Source of the DNA: Enterococcus durans NBRC 100479 = LMG 10746
Lineage (GTDB): Bacteria; Bacillota; Bacilli; Lactobacillales; Enterococcaceae
Reading direction: 5' to 3'
Length of the DNA stretch: 64,000 nucleotides
Assembly (NCBI RefSeq): GCF_001544215.1
Contig: NZ_BCQB01000007.1
Coordinates: forward strand, 1-64,000
Part shown: piece by piece, positions 18,494-27,965 of the stretch
How the letters are laid out: every line of letters starts with the position of its first letter
Position numbering within the stretch: position 1 is the stretch's first letter
The notes under the pieces: generated by a model
Told to the model about the DNA's origin: nothing
Seen by the model: the letters and a program-made list of their open reading frames with translations, nothing else
Database searches by the model: none
Translations under genes and position numbers: made by a program

Positions 18494-19171
18494 TTACAAA
18501 CGATAGCCTTTTTCGTTGACTACATCTTTGATTGCTTGCACGACTTGCGGGATCGATTTACCAGTAGTATCGATTCGAACTGCATCTTCTGCTTGTTTCA
18601 ATGGAGATGCTTTTCTGGTGGAATCATAATGGTCGCGTGCTTGGATCTCTTCCGTCAATGTCGCTAAATCTGTAGGGATTCCTTTTTCGAGATTCTCTTT
18701 ATATCGTCGCTGTGCTCGTTCAGTGACACTGGCAACTAAAAAGATCTTCACTTCTGCCTGTGGCAATACTGAAGTTCCGATGTCACGTCCATCCATCACG
18801 ACTCCTCCGTCTTTAGCAATTTGACGTTGGATCGCCACTAACGCTTCACGCAGCTTTTTATGTGCTGAAACTTCCGAAACAGCTCGAGTCACATCTGGTT
18901 GACGGATAGCTGTTGTAACATCTTCGTCTGCTACCCATACATGCTGCCCATCAATTTCTTGACTAAAAGAAATCGGATAGTGATCCAATAATTCTACTAA
19001 CTTCGTTTCGTCTGAAAAAGCAATCTGATGAGTTATAGCCAGATAGGTCACTGCGCGATACATTGCTCCTGTATCAGTATAAATATAGTTGAAATCTTTT
19101 GCTAAAATTTTCGCAACAGTACTTTTTCCTGAAGAAGCAGGTCCGTCTATTGCAATACTGATTCTTGTCAT
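18494..19171 (-). CDS. cmk: Cytidylate kinase
   Basis: Phosphorylates CMP and dCMP to the diphosphates with ATP. The 225 residues carry the P-loop GPASSGKST (9-17), [10 protein letters not shown], the CMP-binding [12 protein letters not shown] segment and the RRYKE lid, all in family order. ATG preceded by AAGGGAG. Linked to rpsA as in most bacteria. Confidence 0.96.
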   Translation of the reverse strand: MTRISIAIDGPASSGKSTVAKILAKDFNYIYTDTGAMYRAVTYLAITHQIAFSDETKLVELLDHYPISFSQEIDGQHVWVADEDVTTAIRQPDVTRAVSEVSAHKKLREALVAIQRQIAKDGGVVMDGRDIGTSVLPQAEVKIFLVASVTERAQRRYKENLEKGIPTDLATLTEEIQARDHYDSTRKASPLKQAEDAVRIDTTGKSIPQVVQAIKDVVNEKGYRL

Positions 19172-19187
19172 TTTCTAACTCCCTTTT

Positions 19188-19240
19188 CTCAAAAAAGAAG
19201 GGGCTGCGACCAAAGTCACTGCGCCTTCTTTTTTTACAGT
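19188..19240. terminator. Stem-loop terminator upstream of cmk
   Basis: GAAGGGGCTGCG and a matching CACTGCGCCTTC arm (imperfect) with T-runs on both sides. It separates the LysM gene from cmk. Confidence 0.55.
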
Positions 19241-19309
19241 CAACAGTGCAAACAACTTCATGGATGCACTCTTTTTTTATCTACCTTCATACAAAAAGAG
19301 ACTGTAGAA

Positions 19310-19343
19310 AAAGAGTCTTGAGTATCAGATGACTCTTTTTCTA
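19310..19343 (-). terminator. Terminator of the LysM gene
   Basis: AGAAAAAGAGTC pairs perfectly with GACTCTTTTTCT; a second, outer arm (AGACTGT/ACATGTCT-like) extends it. It lies just after the LysM gene stop. Confidence 0.65.
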
Positions 19344-19356
19344 ACATGTCTCATGA

Positions 19357-19992
19357 TTATTTAATTCGTAACTCTTGTCCTGGGTAAAGGAAGTAGTTGT
19401 TTGGATCGATCCCATTTAATTCAAACAGTTGATCGATCGTAATACCTGCACGCTCTGCAACTTGTTTAGGACCTTCACCTGATTGGACCGTTGTAGTTGA
19501 ACCTGCTGGCGCAGTAGATGAAGAAGATGGTGTCGTTTCAGCCGCCGCACTACTTGAAGGTTGTACTTCCTCTTGATCTACAACAGATGAAGAAGGAGTT
19601 GCTTCTCCTTGACTAACACTGCTGCTTGAAGGAGTAGTTTCCACTGCTGCTTGACTCTCAGAAGTACTTTCAGATTCTTTACTTGATTCTACAGCCGAAG
19701 ATTCTTCTTTTGTGGAAGAACTTTCAACCAATGATGATGTTGTCGAAGAAGATGATGCACTTGATGCACTATTCGTTGAACCGTTTCTGATCCAGAAATA
19801 AGCTCCTGCTGGAATCGCGATACATAAAACTAATAGAACTAAAAAGAGAGACAAGAATAATGTATTGCCTTTCTTTTGTTGTCGTTGAGAACTTCTTGAA
19901 GAAAATTCATCTTCCGTATCATAGATCGGTTGTTCCCATGGTTCTTGTGTTTCGTTATTTTCTGATGATTGATGTCGATCTTTTCTGCTCAC
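19357..19992 (-). CDS. Membrane-anchored LysM-domain protein
   Basis: A 211-residue protein: a short charged cytosolic N-terminus, one membrane segment (about residues 44-67, LFLSLFLVLLVLCIAIPAGA), a low-complexity Ser/Thr/Glu linker of about 90 residues, and a C-terminal LysM domain (about 165-211, KQVAERAGITIDQLFELNG...LYPGQELRIK) that binds peptidoglycan. This matches B. subtilis YpbE, also next to recQ-ypbB. The start is a GTG after AGGAGGTTAACAAG. No catalytic domain is present, so it is more likely a wall tether than a hydrolase. Confidence 0.88.
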   Translation of the reverse strand: MSRKDRHQSSENNETQEPWEQPIYDTEDEFSSRSSQRQQKKGNTLFLSLFLVLLVLCIAIPAGAYFWIRNGSTNSASSASSSSTTSSLVESSSTKEESSAVESSKESESTSESQAAVETTPSSSSVSQGEATPSSSVVDQEEVQPSSSAAAETTPSSSSTAPAGSTTTVQSGEGPKQVAERAGITIDQLFELNGIDPNNYFLYPGQELRIK

Positions 19993-20061
19993 CTTGTTAA
20001 CCTCCTAAATTCTTTCGTGAGTATTATACCATAGTAAGAACTCCATTGTCTTAAAAAAATG

Positions 20062-21468
20062 CTATCCTTTGTTTTTTTTAAACAAATTTAGTAAAATCTC
20101 CTGCCACGAGCTTTTCTGTATAATTGGTGGTGTTATTGTTTTTGCTTCTCCATATAACTCTGCTCCGTCTTTATCACAACATTGTATTGGCTTGTCGACC
20201 AATTTTTCACCAAAATAATCAAGAATCAATTCTCTTCGACAAGTTTCACTATTGATATAATGAAGCATTTGCTGTAAGCGATACTGCTTTGCTTTTTCTT
20301 GTGCCTTTAATCGATCCACCCATTGTTGCGGATCAGTCATTTTTTCAACGACCTCCAACCACTTTTGCTGTACTTCATCAAAAAATTCGTTGTTATCAAG
20401 ATCATTTTCTAGATAAAATTCAAATACTTGGCGTTGTTCTCTTGACAATTGGTTAAAGAAATAATGGATACGCTCATTGTTTTTTTTGTATAACAAAATT
20501 GCTTTGCTTGGTTGCTGATCCCTGCCGGCTCGACCAATCTCTTGAACATAATTTTCTAAACTATCTGGCAGATCATAATGGACGACTGCTCGGATATCTG
20601 GTTTATCGATACCCATTCCGAAAGCATTGGTAGCAACTAGAAATTGTAATTTATTTTGACTGAACTGTAACTGCAACTGTCTCCTTTGTGAAGCATCTAA
20701 TCCACCATGATAATAGCCAACTGAAAATGATCCTCGATACAATTGATACAGTCGTTCCACTTCTTTTTTAGTCGCACAATAGATGATCATTGAGCCATTC
20801 GCCTGTTTCATCAAAGTAGCTAATTCTTCATCTTTGTCTTCCGTTTTTCTGACAAATAAAGAAATATTTTTACGATTGACAGAATGACTCACTACTTGCG
20901 GTGGCAAATCAAAAAGCACCTTTTCGATATCCTGTTGAACAACCGTTGTCGCCGTTGCCGTCAATGCGAGCGTCACGGGTGATCCTAACCGTTTACCAAT
21001 CACTCCCAATTGCTGATATTCCGGACGAAAATCCACTCCCCACTGAGAAATACAATGGGCTTCATCAATGACATATAAGCCTATTTTTTGTCGTTGCAAA
21101 ACATTCAGAAGCTCTTTTTGAGTCAACATCTCTGGACTTAAAAACAAAAATTTATATTCTGCTAGATGTTGCAGCACATAAGCTTTTTCTGATTTAGACA
21201 ATAAACTATTGTATGCAACTACTCTTTTCTCTCCTTGCTTTTGAAGCTGTGTGACCTGATCTTCCATCAGCGATAGAAGCGGGGAAACGATGACTACTAG
21301 CCCTTCCCTCAAATAGCCAGTTAGCTGATAGCATAGACTTTTCCCATTGCCAGTTGGTAAGACAGCTAGCACATTTTGTTCTTGCAAAAGGGCTTGGATA
21401 ATTTCTTCTTGACCTGGTCGAAAAGATGAAAAACCAAATCGTTTGCGTAGCTCATCGATCAGTTCCAT
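20062..21468 (-). CDS. recQ: RecQ-family DNA helicase (RecS-like)
   Basis: A 468-residue ATP-dependent 3'-5' helicase of the short RecS type. Motifs: FRPGQEEII (motif 0), LPTGNGKSLCYQ (I), DEAHCISQWG (II), TATAT (III), YHGGLD and NAFGMGIDKPDIR (V), QEIGRAGRDQ (VI). The C-terminus has the zinc-type cysteines (CRREL...CCDKDG) but no HRDC domain. The ATG at 21468 has AGGAG nine bases upstream; a TTG two codons earlier is too close. It overlaps ypbB by 17 bp, so the two are translationally linked. Confidence 0.92.
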   Translation of the reverse strand: MELIDELRKRFGFSSFRPGQEEIIQALLQEQNVLAVLPTGNGKSLCYQLTGYLREGLVVIVSPLLSLMEDQVTQLQKQGEKRVVAYNSLLSKSEKAYVLQHLAEYKFLFLSPEMLTQKELLNVLQRQKIGLYVIDEAHCISQWGVDFRPEYQQLGVIGKRLGSPVTLALTATATTVVQQDIEKVLFDLPPQVVSHSVNRKNISLFVRKTEDKDEELATLMKQANGSMIIYCATKKEVERLYQLYRGSFSVGYYHGGLDASQRRQLQLQFSQNKLQFLVATNAFGMGIDKPDIRAVVHYDLPDSLENYVQEIGRAGRDQQPSKAILLYKKNNERIHYFFNQLSREQRQVFEFYLENDLDNNEFFDEVQQKWLEVVEKMTDPQQWVDRLKAQEKAKQYRLQQMLHYINSETCRRELILDYFGEKLVDKPIQCCDKDGAELYGEAKTITPPIIQKSSWQEILLNLFKKNKG

Positions 21469-22477
21469 GTTCAAGTTCTCCTTTCAATAGACCAAGTTGA
21501 TAAAAGCGGAATTCTCCGTAATCTAGAGAGAACTGCGCATTTATTTCTCGATAATTCCAAGAACGGACATCATTCAACCGACTAAGAGAGTCCACTGTTT
21601 TCTTTGAAATCATCGTTGTGTAAGGAAAATCATCAAAAAAAAGCAACCATTCAATCAAGTGATCTGTTACTGTTCCTTTTTTTAGTTGACGCACAGACAT
21701 CACTTGTTCAACAGAATATCCTTCTAAAATAAGCTTTCGCGTAATCAGCATACTCTGATTTAGATTCTGATCAAATAGCGGCTTGAGCAATCTAAAAAGT
21801 AAGAAGTCATTTCTTTTTTCGAGATTCTGTAACATGACATGAATTGCTTTTGCTTCGAATAACGTTGCTTGAGTTTCTTGTTTATCCGTCAATTGATAAG
21901 GTAAAAGCCCTAAGTCATGTTCTCCTGAAAATTGATTGGCTAGAAAGTCAGCCAATTCTTCTGGCATCCCAGTAAACAACGCTACGAATTCCTGATAGAT
22001 TTTTTCTGATAATTCTTCTCGGTTCAACTTTGTACTAGCTAGCCATCTTTTTATTTGGAATGTATAAAACGGACTTGTTTCAATCGGTAAATAATTTGCT
22101 GTACCATTTGTCAGATTCGAGACTACTTGGACAGCAAACTTGAGGAGACGCCAGCAAGTCAAATAGGTCCTGCCATATCGATCATAGTGGACTCCTTGAT
22201 AAGAAAATTCGATTTTTTCTAATTTCTTCTTCCCAAGCGTGGTGATTGATGCGTGGTTATCAATCAGAACAATCAGCTTTTCTTGCTCCAAGCGAGTAAT
22301 GATCGCCAAAAATTCTTCTTGCTTCAATGTTGGAAAACTCCCATGAACCAATAAAAGATCATTCAAAAAACTATAAATCAAAACAGACGTCGTACGCTTT
22401 CCACTAATTAGTTGAAATAGGCTAGATACCCTTAGCTTGTTTCTTGATAAAAATAAAGATAAAATAAATTCAGTCAT
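21452..22477 (-). CDS. YpbB-like helix-turn-helix protein
   Basis: A 341-residue soluble protein matching the role and place of B. subtilis YpbB, encoded directly before recQ (recS). The C-terminal third (from about LILEGYSVEQVMSVRQLKKGTVTDHLIEWLL) resembles the helix-turn-helix found at the end of some RecQ proteins, so it may act as a partner domain supplied in trans. ATG preceded by AAGGGG. It is divergent from the ferredoxin gene with only 31 bp between start codons. Confidence 0.75.
   Translation of the reverse strand: MTEFILSLFLSRNKLRVSSLFQLISGKRTTSVLIYSFLNDLLLVHGSFPTLKQEEFLAIITRLEQEKLIVLIDNHASITTLGKKKLEKIEFSYQGVHYDRYGRTYLTCWRLLKFAVQVVSNLTNGTANYLPIETSPFYTFQIKRWLASTKLNREELSEKIYQEFVALFTGMPEELADFLANQFSGEHDLGLLPYQLTDKQETQATLFEAKAIHVMLQNLEKRNDFLLFRLLKPLFDQNLNQSMLITRKLILEGYSVEQVMSVRQLKKGTVTDHLIEWLLFFDDFPYTTMISKKTVDSLSRLNDVRSWNYREINAQFSLDYGEFRFYQLGLLKGELEHGTDR
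22438..22466 (+). promoter_or_regulatory. Possible ferredoxin promoter inside the ypbB 5' end
   Basis: TTGTTT, 17 bases, TAAAAT, located about 43 bases upstream of the fer ATG. Because the divergent start codons are 31 bp apart, the fer promoter must lie inside the ypbB coding region; this is the best match I see. Confidence 0.4.
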
Positions 22478-22508
22478 ATTAATCCCCTTAAGAATAGGAT
22501 GGTTAGAA

Positions 22509-22727
22509 ATGTCATTACTATGTAAACTCGTCCCTGAGCGTTGTATCGCTTGTGGCCTTTGCCAAATCGAGGCGCCAGATATTTTTGATTATGATGAAGA
22601 AGGCATCGTGCTATTTGCACAAGAGCCAGAAGCCCATCAACAATTCGTCTCTGAAAATGAAAAAGAACCCATACAAAAAGCCTACCAAAAATGTCCGGTA
22701 AGAGCAATCTTACTAGAAAGATCATAA
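22509..22727 (+). CDS. fer: Single-cluster ferredoxin
   Basis: A 72-residue acidic electron carrier. CIACGLC followed by a distal CP (KCPVRAI) supplies the four cysteines of one [4Fe-4S] cluster, as in Bacillus Fer. The ATG at 22509 follows AGGATGG; an upstream in-frame extension would run into ypbB and lacks a site. In Bacillus fer is likewise divergent from ypbB-recQ. Confidence 0.9.
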   Translation: MSLLCKLVPERCIACGLCQIEAPDIFDYDEEGIVLFAQEPEAHQQFVSENEKEPIQKAYQKCPVRAILLERS

Positions 22728-22766
22728 TACAGCTATCTCATTAACAAGAAAAAATTTAGAAGAAAG

Positions 22767-22813
22767 AAGAGGCTGGGACAGAAGTGTTTCTTACTTTTGT
22801 CCCACGCTCCTTC
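22767..22813. terminator. Minimal copy of the intergenic repeat acting as terminator
   Basis: GAGGCTGGGACAGAAGT, a short loop, and ACTTTTGTCCCACGCTC. These are exactly the two outer ends of the repeat seen at 8613 and 27224, joined with the middle deleted. It sits between the convergent fer and hydrolase genes and can fold into a strong hairpin. Confidence 0.75.
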
Positions 22814-22853
22814 TTCTTGTGTCTTATTTGACCCTAAACAGCGACTGAGCAGA

Positions 22854-23582
22854 TCACAGCCCAGCTAACCAATTCAGTAGAGTGTTGACGATTGCTGTTT
22901 GTTGATCTGCGTTCGTGATCTCCGCTTTTCCATCTCCCTTTTGTTCGCCATAACTACCAAAGCCCCCATGATTTCCACCTTCGATCGAAACATATTCTGT
23001 CTGCGTTGGCAAATATTCTTTTGCTGACTCATAAGCTTCTTGGTCCAATACCTGATCGTTGGAAGCAGTGATGCTCAAGATAGGTAGTTTACTTTTTGCA
23101 AGTGTTCCTTTTTTGTCAGGGTAACTTGCTAAATAAAAGATCCCTTTTAATTGTTGTTCTTTTGAGTTTGCATTCGCATAACGGCTTGCCATCACGCCAC
23201 CCAGCGAATGGCCACCAATCACGTAATTTCTATCGGGAAAATCTTCTCTGATTTTATCTGCGCGGTTTCCACTCAAAATGGCTAAATCTAGCGGCATTTT
23301 GGCAATAGCAACAGTATAGCCGTTTTCTGCTAAATCATTTGCCCAAATACTGTAACTTTCTGGTTCTACTAATGCACCTGGGTAAAAGATCACTAAAGGT
23401 TCCTTTTTATTGTTCTTTTGTCCAAATAATAAGTAGTCTCCATTATCTTTGCCATGTTGAGAAGCTTGAGTTGCTTGCATGGAAGGCTCATACGTACTCT
23501 GTTGCAGATAGTAATAACCAGCGCCGCCTGCTATGCCTAATATGATGACTAAACCTATAAGTATTCGTTTAAATAATTTCAC
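22854..23582 (-). CDS. Membrane-anchored alpha/beta hydrolase
   Basis: 242 residues: an N-terminal membrane segment (about 5-27) followed by an extracellular alpha/beta hydrolase domain. The nucleophile elbow is GGHSLGG (Ser near residue 126), with a later ITASNDQV strand supplying the acid and GGNHGGFG the catalytic His. The substrate is unknown; the family includes esterases and acylhydrolases. It is a lone gene with its own spacing on both sides. Confidence 0.82.
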   Translation of the reverse strand: MKLFKRILIGLVIILGIAGGAGYYYLQQSTYEPSMQATQASQHGKDNGDYLLFGQKNNKKEPLVIFYPGALVEPESYSIWANDLAENGYTVAIAKMPLDLAILSGNRADKIREDFPDRNYVIGGHSLGGVMASRYANANSKEQQLKGIFYLASYPDKKGTLAKSKLPILSITASNDQVLDQEAYESAKEYLPTQTEYVSIEGGNHGGFGSYGEQKGDGKAEITNADQQTAIVNTLLNWLAGL

Positions 23583-23687
23583 TGTCTCTCCCCTTTTTCA
23601 ATCAATTTTATCTGATCATTATAAAGTTACACTAAGGAAATTACGCTGAAAATGCAACTATTTTTTACTGATTCCTGAGGTAAATAA

Positions 23688-23738
23688 ATAAAGCGATCCT
23701 CAAGTGTTAGATTTTGCACTAACCTTTGAAGATCACTT
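23688..23738 (-). terminator. Terminator of the dipeptidase gene
   Basis: Minus-strand GATCTTCAAAGGTTAG pairs imperfectly with CTAACACTTGAGGATC, followed by a T-rich stretch. Confidence 0.7.
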
Positions 23739-23785
23739 CAAGAAATTTCTGATTCACACTATTTTTCAAAAAAACCTAGTGAAAC

Positions 23786-25126
23786 TTATTTCCCACACAA
23801 ACGATAAATCGCTTCTGCATAGATTTCCATCGTTTTATACATACTGCTCAATTCCCATTTTTCGTTTGCTTGGTGCATTAGGTCTGGTGTATCAGGGAAT
23901 AAGGCACCAAAGGCTACACATTGATTCATCGTTCGCGCAAAGGTAGCTCCACCAGACACAAGTGGTTCGGTCATATCACCAGTGATATCACGATACGTTC
24001 CTAACAATTGTTGGATCAATTCGCTATCTTTTGGAACATAAAGTGAATCAAGGAAGTCGAACTCTTCATATGTCAAATCATATTTTTCAACAGTTTCTTT
24101 CATTTTTTCAACAAGATCTTCTTTTTTGAATGAAACAGGGATACGCATATCTACACCAATTTTTGTATGTTCTGGTGTGATTTCCAAATTAGCAAAGTTC
24201 ATTGTCAATTCGCCTGACTGTTCATCGATTGTTTTACCTACCACTTTTTCACCAGTCGCATTTTCTTGTACTAATTGACCTAAAAATTGGATAGGTGCAA
24301 AATCAAATACTTCTGAAAGGGCAATGGCTAAACGTGAGATAGCATTGACACCTTCTGCCGCATCTTTTGCATGGATACTCTTACCAAGGACCACGATGCC
24401 ATCACCTTTGTCTTCAAAATCGAAGTGATGTTTGTTCAATGCATCTTTAACTTCCGCTAATTTTTCACCTGAATAAGGTGCTTCATCAGGAACAACATTT
24501 AATGCTCCACCAGCATGAACAGAGAATTCACTTGTTCCAGGTCCAGTTAAATAAGCTTGTAATAGGCCTTTTTCTGCATAGATCAATGGGAAAACAGCAT
24601 CTGGCGCAAAACCTTGTGTAACGCCTTCTTCTTTTTCATTGTATTTTTCTAGGCAACGCCATAGATTTTCTTCGTCTGTTCCGAAAATGAAACGAATACG
24701 CGTTTTGAATTCAACACCTGCATCCATCAGAGCTTTAACAGCATACATCGCCGCCATAGAAGGCCCTTTATCGTCTTCTGATCCACGTCCGATGATGAAG
24801 CCATCTTTTACAGTTGGATCAAATGGTTTTGTCTTCCAGTTATTTTCATCTCCGGCAGGCACCACGTCCATATGACATAAAATACCAAAGAGTTCATCTC
24901 CTGAACCAACTTCTGCATAGCCATAGTAACCTTCAGGATCTTTAAATGATTTGAATCCTAAACCTTCGGCGATTTCCAACACTTTGTCTAAAGCCGCAAC
25001 AACTTTTTTACCAAACGGATGACCTTCACCAGAATCTCCTTCATCTAAAACAGACGGGATTCGAATCAACTCACTTAAAGATTCTACTGCTTGTTCATGA
25101 TGTTGTTCAGTTACAAATTGTTTCAT
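23786..25126 (-). CDS. pepV: M20 family dipeptidase, Sapep/PepV type
   Basis: A 446-residue zinc dipeptidase. Metal and catalytic motifs are in order: CHMDVVPAGD (metal His and catalytic Asp), GRGSEDDKGP (bridging Asp), FGTDEEN (catalytic and metal Glu) and DLMHQANEKW (last metal His). A lid domain lies between about residues 190 and 350. It releases amino acids from dipeptides in the cytosol. It follows the YfcC carrier gene by 160 bp on the same strand, so peptide breakdown and amino-acid or organic-acid exchange may be linked. Confidence 0.9.
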   Translation of the reverse strand: MKQFVTEQHHEQAVESLSELIRIPSVLDEGDSGEGHPFGKKVVAALDKVLEIAEGLGFKSFKDPEGYYGYAEVGSGDELFGILCHMDVVPAGDENNWKTKPFDPTVKDGFIIGRGSEDDKGPSMAAMYAVKALMDAGVEFKTRIRFIFGTDEENLWRCLEKYNEKEEGVTQGFAPDAVFPLIYAEKGLLQAYLTGPGTSEFSVHAGGALNVVPDEAPYSGEKLAEVKDALNKHHFDFEDKGDGIVVLGKSIHAKDAAEGVNAISRLAIALSEVFDFAPIQFLGQLVQENATGEKVVGKTIDEQSGELTMNFANLEITPEHTKIGVDMRIPVSFKKEDLVEKMKETVEKYDLTYEEFDFLDSLYVPKDSELIQQLLGTYRDITGDMTEPLVSGGATFARTMNQCVAFGALFPDTPDLMHQANEKWELSSMYKTMEIYAEAIYRLCGK

Positions 25127-25286
25127 GTTTTTAACCTCCTAATATAATAAAAAGGTCATGTCAAAACAACAGACACAACCTCTTTTTTCAAAAATAATTA
25201 GTCTACAAGAGCTTGGATCTTGTAACGTGTAGGTTATTGCTACACCCCATATTTCCTCTACAAATCTAAAATTTGTTAGGAGAGGA

Positions 25287-26810
25287 TCATAACATTGCTG
25301 CTACACCTAAGATAACACAAATGGCTACAAAAAGTATAGCAATCAACTTACCAGTAAATTTCCACCATACTGAGATATCGAAGCGGGCAATTGCTACGGC
25401 ACCCATCACGATTGCAGAAGTTGGTGTGATCAAGTTCACTAAACCTGATGCAGATTGATAAGCCGTGATAACTAAGTCTTTGCCGACTCCAGCAAATTCA
25501 CCCATTGGTCCCATGATTCCCATCGTAGCAGCTGCTAAACCAGAAGTTGATGGGATCAAGAATGACATTGGGATATAGAAGATGAATGTCAAGATCAAGA
25601 AGACACTTGATGATAATGAACTTAGTCCTTGTTCGCCCCAATGTAAGATCGTATCTGTGATCAAACCATTGTTCATTACGACTTGGATACCGCGAGCTAC
25701 TGCTACAACGATTGCTACACCGATCAAGTCAGAAGCACCAGCTAAAAACTCAGAGATAAAATCTGATTCTTTCATCCCATAAGTAAATGCCACAACGATT
25801 GCCATTACTAAGAATAGCATTGTGATTTCAGGGAAGTACCAATCACCTAGCGGAAGCATGTTCTTACCTAAAACTGTACCAACAACAGGTATACCTGTTA
25901 TCCATTTTGTCAACGATTCAAAAATAGTGAAGTTTGAATTCAAAGTCGTCCAAGGAATCAAACTGATGATCATGATACCAAATGTAATAAAGAATAGAAC
26001 GTTTACATGTTTTTGACGTTTCGTGATCGTTTCTTGGCGACCAATCGAATCGATATCAAAATGTTTCATGTCTTCGTCGCGTTGGTTGTAAACCAGTGAT
26101 TTTGTCGGATCTTTTTCGATCTTTGATGCATAACGATAAACATATAGAATAGAAATCGTGATTAATACAACGAACATCAAGAAACGTAAGCCAATTCCTT
26201 CACCCATAGAGATACCTACAGCCTGTGAAGCAACCCCTGTGGCAAATGGGTTAACTGTTGAAGCCAAACAACCCACTTGTGAGCCTACTAAAACGATTGC
26301 AACAGCAACTACAGTATCAAAACCAACTGCCATCATTACTGGAATAAGCAACGCATAAAATGGAATCGTTTCTTCTGCCATCCCATAAGTTGATCCGCCT
26401 AGAGCAAACAAGATCATCAATACAGGAATCAACATTTTTTCTTTACCTTTAAATTTTTTCACTACAGAAGCAATCCCTGCATCTAGTGCCCCTGTCTTGT
26501 TGATGATCCCTAGGAATCCCCCAACAACCAAGATAAAGAAAGAAATCGGAATAGCCGCTGGTGTTTCTTTTGTTAGTTCTCCAGCAGGAACCCCTAACAT
26601 CCCATTGATTGGTGCCATGAAAATATCCCATAGTCCTTGGGGATTTTGTTGCACTCGTTCATAAGATCCAGCAATAATATTCCCATCAGCGTCAACACCA
26701 TAATGTCCTGCCGGGATGAACCATGTCAATACAGCGATAATCGCAATAATGATGAATAAGACCGTATACGCTGAAGGCATCTGAAATTTTTTCTTTTTTG
26801 TTTGTTCCAT
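25287..26810 (-). CDS. YfcC family carrier (DcuC-like superfamily)
   Basis: A 507-residue membrane protein with about 12 segments and the family start KKKFQMPSAYTVLFIII (5-21), then WFIPAGHY and GSTYGMAEETIPFY. YfcC proteins belong with C4-dicarboxylate and short-chain fatty-acid carriers and are sometimes annotated as basic amino-acid antiporters; the substrate cannot be read here. It is upstream of the dipeptidase gene. The long AT-rich leader (26811-27223) includes a possible cre site at 27111. Confidence 0.85.
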   Translation of the reverse strand: MEQTKKKKFQMPSAYTVLFIIIAIIAVLTWFIPAGHYGVDADGNIIAGSYERVQQNPQGLWDIFMAPINGMLGVPAGELTKETPAAIPISFFILVVGGFLGIINKTGALDAGIASVVKKFKGKEKMLIPVLMILFALGGSTYGMAEETIPFYALLIPVMMAVGFDTVVAVAIVLVGSQVGCLASTVNPFATGVASQAVGISMGEGIGLRFLMFVVLITISILYVYRYASKIEKDPTKSLVYNQRDEDMKHFDIDSIGRQETITKRQKHVNVLFFITFGIMIISLIPWTTLNSNFTIFESLTKWITGIPVVGTVLGKNMLPLGDWYFPEITMLFLVMAIVVAFTYGMKESDFISEFLAGASDLIGVAIVVAVARGIQVVMNNGLITDTILHWGEQGLSSLSSSVFLILTFIFYIPMSFLIPSTSGLAAATMGIMGPMGEFAGVGKDLVITAYQSASGLVNLITPTSAIVMGAVAIARFDISVWWKFTGKLIAILFVAICVILGVAAML

Positions 26811-27110
26811 GTTCTTCTTCCTTTCTTATTTCTTTAAAATCTTTTTAGTTTCGATTCAAATGTTATTTTATCAAAAATAGCTAAATAACAAAAATAATAA
26901 CTCGTGGAATCGAAAAGTTTTATTCAAAAAGGTTCGTTTTTTCTATACCTCCTTCTATAAAATTATTGGAAAGCTTTTTCATCTTTATTGTAGCGGTTTC
27001 TTTCAGCTAATAAATAAACCTATTTATCATTCAAAAAGCGATGATTTTCACACTTGTTTGTATAAAATACATTTTTATGCATTAAAGAAGAAAATACTCA
27101 AACACTATCT

Positions 27111-27124
27111 ATAAAACGCTTACA
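27111..27124. promoter_or_regulatory. Possible catabolite-responsive element (weak)
   Basis: ATAAAACGCTTACA matches 12 of 14 positions of the consensus TGWAARCGYTWNCW, missing the leading TG. It lies about 300 bp upstream of the YfcC gene in an otherwise gene-free AT-rich stretch (26811-27223), in which I see no other feature. Confidence 0.25.
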
Positions 27125-27223
27125 TTATTTTATATAATGTATTTTTTTTCATAAAAATAATGCGAGAAAATTTTCATTTTATTTGTTGATAACTATTCTA
27201 TTCACATTTTCAGTAAAAAAATT

Positions 27224-27394
27224 GAGGCTGGGACAGGAGTGTTTAACTCCGAGAAATAAGAAGAAATCCACGAAAATTGCTTTTCAAATTTTTGTGGATT
27301 TCGGCTTATTTAAGAAGGAGTTGCTTCTGCTCACACCGTTTATTCGTTTTTAAAGAATGAGAAATGAGACAAAAGTGTTTCTTACTTCTCACGT
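27224..27394 (+). repeat. Interspersed intergenic repeat, full copy B
   Basis: Near-identical to the copy at 8613 over about 150 bp (ggctgggacag, ctccgagaaataag, the cacgaaaattgcttttcaaatttttgtg stem-loop, cggcttatttaagaaggag, caccgtttattcg), but its right end has changed: the final gtcccac arm is replaced by tctcacg. Confidence 0.85.
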
Positions 27395-27504
27395 TCATCG
27401 GGAAATCTGGTTGGGTCCACTAAAAATGTTGGTCTTTACGTTTATTCATGATTTTCTCAAATCTTACTATCATTTTTCTATTTCACTGTCGGTGATTCTT
27501 CCAA

Positions 27505-27951
27505 TCAATACGTATACAAATGAAAATTATCCAATAGTTCTTTGCTGCGCTGATATTCTAAATACCAATCATTTTTTTCTTGCCGGTCTTTCTCTGTGAC
27601 ACCGATTGCTACATATATTTCTAGAAAAAGGCGTACACAGTTGAGGTGAAAGTAGTCGACTTGTTCTTCCACAAAAACCAATAAAAGTTCTTCCTTATTT
27701 TCCAATGAAGGGATCGGATTAAAATGACTCTGACCAACCGAAAAATACAGTTCTGATGCTGTTTCTCGTTTGATTTGATACACTTTGACATGTAGCTCCA
27801 TCCACGAGAGTTTTTGCGTATTTTTCATTGAGACAAGAGCGTTGAAACATTCTCCTTCATAAGTAGACTTTGGAATCATCTCTGGGTTGATCTCTGTTAA
27901 GGTAAATCGTTCGTTCAAAATTTTTAATGCCTGTGGCACAAGTCCTCTCAT
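27505..27951 (-). CDS. Unrecognised protein, last gene of a three-gene set
   Basis: 148 residues with no signal peptide or clear membrane segment; mixed alpha/beta with a C-terminal helical part (KDRQEKNDWYLEYQRSKELL). Starting at the ATG at 27951 is supported by AAGGAGGGGACGGAG; the longer in-frame form has no site. It begins 14 bp after the preceding gene. I do not recognise a family. It lies in an accessory-looking pocket between a repeat copy and the axe-txe segment. Confidence 0.65.
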   Translation of the reverse strand: MRGLVPQALKILNERFTLTEINPEMIPKSTYEGECFNALVSMKNTQKLSWMELHVKVYQIKRETASELYFSVGQSHFNPIPSLENKEELLLVFVEEQVDYFHLNCVRLFLEIYVAIGVTEKDRQEKNDWYLEYQRSKELLDNFHLYTY

Positions 27952-27965
27952 TCTCCGTCCCCTCC

